The notes under the pieces: generated by a model
What the model was told of the DNA's origin: nothing
Databases searched by the model: none
The model's input: only the letters and a program-made list of their open reading frames with translations
Assembly (NCBI GenBank): GCA_023424135.1
Contig: JAFAEH010000070.1
Span: 1-5,210 of the forward strand
Source: Actinomycetes bacterium
Lineage (GTDB): Bacteria; Actinomycetota; Actinomycetes; Actinomycetales; Cellulomonadaceae
Length of the DNA stretch: 5,210 bases
Direction of reading: 5' to 3'
Made by a program: the position numbers and the translations under genes
Shown: positions 1 through 5,210 of the stretch, piece after piece
Layout of the letters: every line of letters starts with the position of its first letter
Numbering within the stretch: position 1 is the first letter of the stretch

Positions 1-1997
1 GGTGTGCCGCGGTCGGCCGCGCGCCACGCGGCGTACCGGGCGGCGTGGCCGAGCGCGAGGGCCGCGTGCTCGGGTGCCGCGTACGCGGGGACGGTCCGCA
101 CGCGACCCTGCGGGTCGGGGGCGGCGAGCTCGGCGCTCAGACCGTGCAGGTCGTACATGCAGGCCACGGTCGTGCGGCCCGTGCGTGCGGCGGCGGCGGC
201 GACCTCGCGCGGGAGCACGGGGTCGGGGACGCCGAGCGTGGGGATGCGCAGCGCGATCACGACGTCGACGTCCGGGTCGTCGTACGTGCGCCGGACCGCG
301 TCGCGCACCTCGTCGGCCCGTGCGTCCTCGGCGAGCAGCTCGACGCGTCCGCTGACGACGAGCCCCGCGGCGGCGGCCGCCTCGGCGACGAGGGCCGCGA
401 CGCCCGCCGAGCTCGCGAGGATCGCGGTCCGCCGGCCGCGCGGCAGGGGCTGGTGCGCGAGCACCTGCACGACGTCGAGCATCTGGTGCACGTTGTCGAC
501 GCGCACGACCCCTGACCGGCGCAGCACCTCCTCGAGCGTGCGGCGCGGTGCGCGCGTGGGCCGCACGGCGTGCCCGGGCGGCACGACGTGCCCCGATCGT
601 CCGGCGGTCACGACGACGACGGGCTTGTGCGCCGCGAGGCGTCGCGCGACGCGCGTGAACTTGCGCGGGTTGCCGATGGACTCCAGGTAGAGCGCGACGA
701 CGTCGGTCGCGTCGTCCTCGCCCCAGAACTGCATGAGGTCGTTGCCGGACACGTCGGCGCGGTGCCCGGCCGAGACGAGCTGGGCCAGCCCGAGGCCACG
801 CCGTTCGACGGCGGCGAGGAGCGTGACCGCCAGGGGCGCGCTCTGGCAGAACAGCCCGACGCGGCCGGGCCGGGGCACGCGTGCGGCGAGCGACGCGTCC
901 AGCGTGACGCCGTCGTGCGTCGCGACGAGCCCGAACGAGGACGGGCCGACGACGCGCATCCCGGCGCCGTGCGCGACGCCGAGCAGCAGCCGCTGGCGCG
1001 CGAGCCCCTCCGGCCCGGCCTCGGCGAAGCCGCCGGAGACCAGCACGAGCCCGCGCACGCCCAGCGCGCCCAGGCGCCGCGCGGTGTCGAGCACCTGCTC
1101 GGGCGGCAGCGCGACGACCGCGAGCTCGACGGGTCCCGGCACGTCGTCGAGGCGCCGGTGCCGGTGCACGCCGTCCTCGTCGACGCCCTCGGCGTGCCCG
1201 ACGCCGACGCCGTGCACCACGACGGTGCCCGCCCGGGCCGCGGGTGCCAGGCCCGCCAGGACGCGTTCGGCCTGCCGGGCGGTCAGCGCCCGGTCCGGCT
1301 CGGGGCCCGGCCCGACGACCACGACCGAGCGGGCGGTGAGCAGCGCGCGCATCGACCGCGCCTCGGCGCGATGCTCGCGGTCCGCCGCCACGGCCAACGA
1401 CCGGTCGGTCGGGTCGATGTCGAACGTGACCTGCACGACGCCGTCCTCGGTGCGCTGGCGCACCTCGTAGCCGGCCTCGCGGAAGACCGCGATCATGCGC
1501 CCGTTCTGCGGCAGCACCTCGGCCACGAACCGGCGCACGCCGCGTTCGCGCGCGGTCGCGGCCAGGTGCTCGAGCAGCACGGACGCCAGCCCCTTGCCCT
1601 GGTGGGCGTCGGCGATGTTGAACGCGACCTCGGCGGTGTCGGGGTCGACGACGTCGTAGCGGGCGACCCCGATGATCCGCTCGGGCTCGTCGGCGGCGGC
1701 CGATCCCGTCACGGCGACCAGCGCGACCCGGTCGACGTGGTCGACGTTGACGAGCCGGGACAGGTCCCGCTCGGGCAGCCGCTCGAGCGGCGCGAAGAAC
1801 CGCAGGTACGTCGAGCGCTCCGACTGCCCGACGTGGAAGGCCTGGAGCGCGTCGGCGTCCTCGGGGCGGATCGGGCGCAGGCGGGTCGTCGAGCCGTCGG
1901 CCAGCACGACGTCCGCCTCCCACGCCGCGGGGTAGGGTGCGGCGCCGGTCCCCGTCGCGTGCGCGGGGCCCGGGTGCCCGGGGACGACGTCGGCCAT
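1..1997 (-). CDS. GNAT acetyltransferase fused to NDP-forming acyl-CoA synthetase-like domains (PatA-type), C-terminus cut by window edge
   Basis: The frame is open from ATG at 1997 to the left edge, 665 full codons with no stop. Residues 31-48 (DGSTTRLRPIRPED) and about 58-200 form a GNAT fold. Acetyl-CoA-binding motif A is Q133-G-K-G136-L-A138, and E123 on the preceding strand could be the general base (inference). Residues about 215-325 resemble a CoA-binding Rossmann domain. Residues about 340-465 resemble the succinyl-CoA ligase-like domain, with GRVGLFCQS at 378-386, SAGHRADVSGND at 409-420 and YLESIGNPRKF at 437-447. A further ligase-like domain follows from about 480. An ATP-grasp domain is expected beyond the edge. 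GNAT-first order matches actinobacterial PatA-type enzymes, which acetylate lysines of proteins such as acetyl-CoA synthetase; enterobacterial Pat has the reverse order. Several CoA-ligase signature residues are altered, so I infer the synthetase half senses or scaffolds rather than catalyses. Acetate-CoA ligase activity is the alternative. The protein is cytoplasmic, with no signal peptide. Domain assignment is strong; substrate is unknown. Confidence 0.9.
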   Translation of the reverse strand, partial: MADVVPGHPGPAHATGTGAAPYPAAWEADVVLADGSTTRLRPIRPEDADALQAFHVGQSERSTYLRFFAPLERLPERDLSRLVNVDHVDRVALVAVTGSAAADEPERIIGVARYDVVDPDTAEVAFNIADAHQGKGLASVLLEHLAATARERGVRRFVAEVLPQNGRMIAVFREAGYEVRQRTEDGVVQVTFDIDPTDRSLAVAADREHRAEARSMRALLTARSVVVVGPGPEPDRALTARQAERVLAGLAPAARAGTVVVHGVGVGHAEGVDEDGVHRHRRLDDVPGPVELAVVALPPEQVLDTARRLGALGVRGLVLVSGGFAEAGPEGLARQRLLLGVAHGAGMRVVGPSSFGLVATHDGVTLDASLAARVPRPGRVGLFCQSAPLAVTLLAAVERRGLGLAQLVSAGHRADVSGNDLMQFWGEDDATDVVALYLESIGNPRKFTRVARRLAAHKPVVVVTAGRSGHVVPPGHAVRPTRAPRRTLEEVLRRSGVVRVDNVHQMLDVVQVLAHQPLPRGRRTAILASSAGVAALVAEAAAAAGLVVSGRVELLAEDARADEVRDAVRRTYDDPDVDVVIALRIPTLGVPDPVLPREVAAAAARTGRTTVACMYDLHGLSAELAAPDPQGRVRTVPAYAAPEHAALALGHAARYAAWRAADRGT

Positions 1998-2003
1998 GTC
2001 AGC

Positions 2004-2009
2004 AGGCTA
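2004..2009 (-). promoter_or_regulatory. Putative -10 box (TAGCCT) giving a leaderless transcript of the GNAT/acyl-CoA synthetase gene
   Basis: Read on the minus strand, TAGCCT fits the actinobacterial TANNNT -10 consensus. It ends six bases before the A of the ATG at 1997, so transcription would start at or within a base or two of the start codon. No purine-rich ribosome binding site precedes this ATG, which fits leaderless translation. I see no good -35 hexamer 16-18 bases further upstream, which is common for this promoter class. The box overlaps the palindrome GCTAGC (2006-2011). Confidence 0.55.
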
Positions 2010-2045
2010 GCGGCGCGGCTGCGCGGACGAGCGCCCCGACGCGAG

Positions 2046-2051
2046 GACAAT
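2046..2051 (+). promoter_or_regulatory. Weak candidate -10 box for parC (GACAAT)
   Basis: GACAAT matches TATAAT at four of six positions and is the most AT-rich hexamer on the plus strand between the two divergent genes. It would start transcription near 2058, giving a leader of about 55 bases before the ATG at 2113. No convincing -35 hexamer lies 16-18 bases upstream. It overlaps the alternative ATG at 2050; if this promoter is real, that ATG is not transcribed. Confidence 0.2.
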
Positions 2052-2071
2052 GCACGAGGACGCACGAGCAC
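2052..2071 (+). repeat. Two tandem 10-base near-identical units in the parC leader
   Basis: GCACGAGGAC (2052-2061) is followed directly by GCACGAGCAC (2062-2071), with nine of ten bases identical. The CGAGGA core also occurs at 2042-2047 and 2095-2100. The 10-base period is about one helical turn, so an operator is conceivable. With only two copies in very GC-rich DNA, chance is also likely. Confidence 0.3.
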
Positions 2072-2072
2072 A

Positions 2073-2085
2073 CCGGCACCGCCGG
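2073..2085 (+). other. Small perfect hairpin in the parC leader
   Basis: CCGGC (2073-2077), loop ACC and GCCGG (2081-2085) make a perfect five-pair all-GC stem ending ten bases before the ribosome binding site of parC. It has no U-tract, so it is not an intrinsic terminator. It could affect ribosome access or mRNA stability, but a stem this short arises easily by chance at this base composition. Confidence 0.3.
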
Positions 2086-2095
2086 ACGGACGAAC

Positions 2096-2101
2096 GAGGA
2101 G
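2096..2101 (+). promoter_or_regulatory. Ribosome binding site of parC (GAGGAG)
   Basis: GAGGAG lies 11 bases before the ATG at 2113. The spacing is a little long but workable. This site decides the start: the upstream in-frame ATG at 2050 has only GAGGA at 2043-2047, two bases away, which is too close to work. ParC similarity also begins only after 2113. Confidence 0.6.
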
Positions 2102-2112
2102 CACCCCGAGCG

Positions 2113-4599
2113 ATGGCACGTCGCCCTGCGAGCCCCGACCTGCCCCCCGAGGACCTGGTCGAGAAGATCGTCGACGTCGACGTGTCGACCGAGATGGAGG
2201 GCTCGTTCCTCGAGTACGCGTACTCGGTCATCTACTCGCGGGCCCTGCCGGACGCGCGCGACGGGCTCAAGCCGGTGCAGCGGCGGATCGTGTACCAGAT
2301 GGCCGACATGGGCCTGCGCCCCGAGCGTCCGTACGTGAAGTCGGCGCGCGTGGTCGGCGAGGTCATGGGCAAGCTCCACCCGCACGGCGACTCGGCGATC
2401 TACGACGCGATGGTGCGTCTCGCGCAGCCGTTCTCGCTGCGCCTGCCCCTGGTCGACGGGCACGGGAACTTCGGCTCGCTCGACGACGGCCCGGCGGCGT
2501 CGCGGTACACCGAGGCGCGGATGGCCCCCGCGGCGGTCGCGATGACGCAGGGCCTCGACGAGGACGTCGTCGACTTCGTCCCGAACTACGACAACAAGCT
2601 GCAGCAGCCCGCGGTGCTGCCGGCGGCGATCCCGAACCTGCTGGTCAACGGCACGACGGGGATCGCGGTCGGCATGGCGACCAACATGGCGCCGCACAAC
2701 CTCGTCGAGGTCGTCGCCGCCGCGCGGCACCTCGTGGCGCACCCGGACGCGACGCTCGAGGACCTCATGCGCTTCGTGCCGGGTCCCGACCTGCCGACGG
2801 GCGGCAAGATCGTCGGCCTCGACGGTGTGCGGGACGCGTACCGCACGGGCCGCGGCGCGTTCCGCACGCGGGCGACCGCGCGGGTCGAGAACGTCACACC
2901 GCGCCGCAAGGGCATCGTCGTCACCGAGCTGCCCTACACGGTGGGTCCCGAGAAGGTCATCGAGAAGATCAAGGAGGGCGTGCAGTCCAAGAAGCTCTCC
3001 GGCATCGCCGACGCGGTCGACCTGACGGACCGGCAGCACGGCCTGCGCCTCGTCATCGAGGTCAAGACGGGCTTCCACCCGGAGGCGGTGCTCGAGCAGC
3101 TCTACCGGCACACGCCGCTGGAGGACTCGTTCTCCATGAACAACGTCGCGCTCGTCGACGGGCAGCCCCGCACCCTCGGGCTCGTCGACCTGCTGCGCGT
3201 GTGGGTCGCGCACCGCCTGGACGTCGTGCGCCGACGCACGGCGTTCCGCCTGACCCGGCGCCAGGAGCGGCTGCACCTCGTCGAGGGCCTGCTCATCGCG
3301 ATCCTCGACATCGACGAGGTCATCCAGGTCATCCGCACGTCCGACGACGCGGAGACCGCGCGCACACGCCTGCGCGACGTGTTCGACCTGTCCGAGCCGC
3401 AGGCCGAGTACATCCTCGAGCTGCGGCTGCGCCGCCTGACGCGCTTCTCGCGCCTCGAGCTCGAGCGCGAGCGTGACGAGCTCGTCGAGGACATCGCCCG
3501 CCTGCAGGCGATCCTCGCGGACGACGGGCTCCTGCGGACCGTGACGTCCGACGAGATGGCCGAGGTCGCCGCGACCTACGGCACACCGCGTCGCACGGTC
3601 CTGCTGGAGCACGCCGGCGGGACGAGCCTGGCGGGCGCGGCCGGTGCACCGACGTCCGCGAAGGCGAAGGGCGCCCCCGCGTCGCTGGAGATCGCGGACA
3701 CGCCCTGCTGGGCGCTGCTGTCGGCGACGGGGCTGCTCGCGCGCACGTCCGACGACACGGTGCCGCCCCGCGGCGACGGCTCGACACGCAGCCGCCACGA
3801 CGTCGTCGCGTCGTCGCTCGCGACGTCCGCACGCGCCGACGTCGGTGCGCTGACGACCCGCGGGAGGGTCGTGCGCCTGTCGGTCCTGGAGCTGCCGACG
3901 ATGCCGCCCACGGACGGTCCGCCGTCGCTGTCCGGTGGCCTGCCGGTGGGTGAGGCCGTCGCGCTCGAGAAGGACGAGCAGGTGGTCGCGCTCGTCCCGC
4001 TCGGCGAGGACGCTCCCCCGCTGGCGCTGGCGACCGCGCAGGGCGTGGTCAAGCGCGTCACGCCCGGCGACGTGCCGAGCAACCGGGACACGTGGGAGGC
4101 GATCGGCCTCAAGGACGGCGACGTGGTCGTCGGTGCCGCGCCCGCACGCGACGACGACGAGCTCGTGCTCGTCGCGTCGGACTCCTCGCTGCTGCACTTC
4201 CCGGCCGCGCAGGTCCGTCCGCAGGGGCGCGCCGCGGGCGGCATGGCGGGCATCAAGCTCGCTGCCGGCTCCCGGGTCGTCGCGTTCAGCGTCCTGCGAC
4301 CGGACGACGACGCGGTGGTCGTGACCGTCGCGGGCTCGTCGTCGGCGCTGCCCGGCACGCAGACCGGCAGCGCGAAGGTCACGCCGTTCTCCGTGTACCC
4401 CGGCAAGGGTCGCGCGACGGGCGGGGTCCGCTCGCACCGCTTCCTCAAGGGCGAGGACGCGATCGTCCTCGCGCACGTCGGCCCGGCGCCGGCCCGTGCG
4501 ACGGGAGCGGGCGGCCAGCCGGTCGACCTGCCGCCGCTCGACGAGCGCCGCGACGGGTCGGGGGTCACGCTCGCCGCACCGGTGCACGCGATCGGCTGA
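2113..4599 (+). CDS. parC: DNA topoisomerase IV subunit A
   Basis: This 828-residue protein is the DNA-cleaving subunit of topoisomerase IV; with ParE it unlinks replicated chromosomes and relaxes supercoils. The breakage-reunion domain covers about 30-490. The quinolone pocket is HPHGDSAIYD, with Ser94 and Asp98 at the positions of E. coli GyrA Ser83 and Asp87. The catalytic pair is Arg131-Tyr132 in SRYTEARM, and Ile184 in GIAVGMATN is the DNA-intercalating residue. The coiled-coil and C-gate part is about 320-470 (GFHPEAVLEQLY, then LILDIDE-like and ELRLRRLTRF segments). An Ala/Gly/Ser-rich linker at about 498-523 leads to a beta-pinwheel C-terminal domain (about 525-828). That domain has RPQGRAAGGMAGIKL at about 702-716 but no QRRGGKG GyrA box, which favours ParC over GyrA. 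The length fits actinobacterial ParC. Start at ATG 2113 is chosen for its GAGGAG site; ATG 2050 would add 21 poorly supported residues. The gene diverges from the acetyltransferase gene and ends 28 bases before the next gene. No terminator follows it. Confidence 0.95.
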   Translation: MARRPASPDLPPEDLVEKIVDVDVSTEMEGSFLEYAYSVIYSRALPDARDGLKPVQRRIVYQMADMGLRPERPYVKSARVVGEVMGKLHPHGDSAIYDAMVRLAQPFSLRLPLVDGHGNFGSLDDGPAASRYTEARMAPAAVAMTQGLDEDVVDFVPNYDNKLQQPAVLPAAIPNLLVNGTTGIAVGMATNMAPHNLVEVVAAARHLVAHPDATLEDLMRFVPGPDLPTGGKIVGLDGVRDAYRTGRGAFRTRATARVENVTPRRKGIVVTELPYTVGPEKVIEKIKEGVQSKKLSGIADAVDLTDRQHGLRLVIEVKTGFHPEAVLEQLYRHTPLEDSFSMNNVALVDGQPRTLGLVDLLRVWVAHRLDVVRRRTAFRLTRRQERLHLVEGLLIAILDIDEVIQVIRTSDDAETARTRLRDVFDLSEPQAEYILELRLRRLTRFSRLELERERDELVEDIARLQAILADDGLLRTVTSDEMAEVAATYGTPRRTVLLEHAGGTSLAGAAGAPTSAKAKGAPASLEIADTPCWALLSATGLLARTSDDTVPPRGDGSTRSRHDVVASSLATSARADVGALTTRGRVVRLSVLELPTMPPTDGPPSLSGGLPVGEAVALEKDEQVVALVPLGEDAPPLALATAQGVVKRVTPGDVPSNRDTWEAIGLKDGDVVVGAAPARDDDELVLVASDSSLLHFPAAQVRPQGRAAGGMAGIKLAAGSRVVAFSVLRPDDDAVVVTVAGSSSALPGTQTGSAKVTPFSVYPGKGRATGGVRSHRFLKGEDAIVLAHVGPAPARATGAGGQPVDLPPLDERRDGSGVTLAAPVHAIG

Positions 4600-4614
4600 C
4601 GCCGCGCCAGCGCC

Positions 4615-4620
4615 TACCGT
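4615..4620 (+). promoter_or_regulatory. Putative -10 box (TACCGT) for a leaderless transcript of the downstream gene
   Basis: TACCGT fits TANNNT and ends seven bases before the GTG at 4628, the spacing expected for a transcript starting at the start codon. The bases between (GGGTCGC) are not a usable ribosome binding site, being directly next to the GTG. No -35 hexamer is evident at normal spacing. The gene could therefore be transcribed separately from parC, although read-through from parC is not excluded. Confidence 0.5.
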
Positions 4621-4627
4621 GGGTCGC

Positions 4628-5210
4628 GTGACCGCATCGCTCGACCTGCCCCGCTCCGTCCTGCTCGCCCTGTGGCTGGTGGCGTCCGACGAGCCGGCGG
4701 CGGCCGTCGCGGCCGTGCAGGACGACGACGAGCCGCACGTCGTGCTGACCGACGACGAGCCCGCGGGGCTGGGTGCGTGGCTCGCGTGGCTGGGCGCACC
4801 CGTCGACGAGGTCGCGGTGGTGCTGCCCGTGCCGGGCGATCCGGTCGCGGCGCCACCGGGCGTCTCGGGTGCGGCGGTCGAGGCCGGTGAGTGCGTGCTG
4901 CTGCGCGCCGGGTCCCGCACCCTGGCCGTCGTGCCGCGCGTCGAGCGGTTCGGCTCGGCGCTCGAGCCCGGGCACCTGGTGACGTGGCACGCGACGCCCG
5001 TGCCGGACTGGCGCACGGCCGTCTGGGCGCAGGTCGGTGCGCTCGAGGACGCCGAGCGGGACCTGCGCCACGCGCTGCTGACCGCGACCGAGGCGCTCGT
5101 CGCGCTCGGGGTCGAGCGCTGGCGCCCCGACGCGGCCGACGCGATCGCGGACGTCCGCGACGGGGCCCTGCCCGCCGGTCGGCTGCCGCGCGGGGTCGCC
5201 GGTCAGCGGC
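4628..5210 (+). CDS. Protein of unknown function downstream of parC, C-terminus cut by window edge
   Basis: The frame is open from GTG 4628 to the right edge, 194 full codons. I do not recognise a named domain, though the layout resembles hypothetical proteins seen beside parC in other actinomycetes (from memory, unverified). The N-terminus has a short hydrophobic stretch (SVLLALWLVA, about residues 10-19) followed at once by acidic segments with DDDE and DDE. It is therefore unlikely to be a signal peptide; the protein is probably cytoplasmic. Residues about 60-120 read as alternating beta strands, including ERFGSALEPGHLVTW (106-120). From about 130 the sequence is helical and charged (LEDAERDLRHALLTATEAL), then ERWRPDAADAIADVRDG at about 163-179. 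Coding is supported by the long open frame, the regular GC-rich third positions and a promoter-like box at proper spacing. GTG 4628 is the first start after parC with that box; no ribosome binding site supports a later one. Function cannot be assigned. Confidence 0.8.
   Translation, partial: MTASLDLPRSVLLALWLVASDEPAAAVAAVQDDDEPHVVLTDDEPAGLGAWLAWLGAPVDEVAVVLPVPGDPVAAPPGVSGAAVEAGECVLLRAGSRTLAVVPRVERFGSALEPGHLVTWHATPVPDWRTAVWAQVGALEDAERDLRHALLTATEALVALGVERWRPDAADAIADVRDGALPAGRLPRGVAGQR

Noticed and set aside
570..3476. Plus-strand open frame of about 968 codons crossing the acetyltransferase gene, the intergenic region and half of parC
   Set aside because: It spans two well-supported genes on opposite strands and has Arg/Gly/Asp-rich composition without domains; GC-rich shadow.
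2113..4599. Assignment as gyrase subunit A (gyrA)
   Set aside because: The C-terminal domain lacks a QRRGGKG GyrA box, and the 828-residue length and the C-terminal RPQGRAAGGMAG motif fit actinobacterial ParC. Residual uncertainty would be settled by finding a separate gyrA in the genome.
4594..4613. Possible terminator hairpin after parC (GCTG paired with CAGC)
   Set aside because: The stem is only four pairs with a nine-base loop, has no U-tract and overlaps the stop codon and promoter-like box; not supportable.
4715..4760. GACGAC-type triplet runs here and near 605-617
   Set aside because: They are short Asp or Val codon runs within coding frames, common at this base composition, not a repeat element.
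1999..5016. Minus-strand open frame of about 1005 codons lying antisense to parC and the downstream gene
   Set aside because: The translation is Arg/Asp/Val/Ala-rich low complexity with no recognisable motif. It lies opposite a clear parC, so it is the usual stop-poor antisense shadow in very GC-rich coding DNA.
1..5210. CRISPR arrays, insertion sequences, tRNA or rRNA genes, phage or defence genes
   Set aside because: No spaced direct repeats, terminal inverted repeats, transposase motifs or structured RNA signatures were seen; the three coding regions account for nearly all of the window.

Overview
The window is very GC-rich (G or C in nearly every third codon position), gene-dense DNA from an actinomycete. 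Protein sequence style, the presence of a topoisomerase IV A subunit and TANNNT promoter boxes placed directly before start codons suggest a Micrococcales member such as Cellulomonas or a relative. The genus is inference from remembered family sequences, not a search. I see no mobile element, CRISPR array, tRNA or rRNA.

Layout: (1) On the minus strand, from 1997 down past the left edge, lies a large two-part protein: an N-terminal GNAT acetyltransferase joined to an NDP-forming acyl-CoA synthetase-like region. It resembles PatA-type protein acetyltransferases of actinomycetes. Its C-terminal end, where an ATP-grasp domain is expected, is outside the window. (2) A 115-base divergent intergenic region (1998-2112) holds a leaderless-type promoter for gene 1, and a short leader with a ribosome binding site for gene 2. 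(3) On the plus strand, 2113-4599 encodes a complete topoisomerase IV subunit A (ParC, 828 residues). It has an intact catalytic tyrosine, quinolone-sensitive-type residues and no gyrase-specific GyrA box. (4) After a 28-base gap, a plus-strand gene of unknown function starts at GTG 4628 and runs off the right edge. It has its own TANNNT box 7 bases before the start codon.

How the genes relate: ParC would act with a ParE partner not present here to decatenate daughter chromosomes. The divergent acetyltransferase may couple acetyl-CoA level to lysine acetylation of metabolic enzymes. Nothing in the sequence shows the two functions are linked beyond the shared intergenic region. The third gene is either transcribed with parC or from its own leaderless promoter.

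Most of the window is ordinary chromosomal housekeeping sequence. The points most worth a second look are the loss of several conserved residues in the acyl-CoA synthetase half of gene 1, the two leaderless start sites flanking a gene that uses a ribosome binding site, and the unassigned protein downstream of parC. I did not find a convincing undescribed system.
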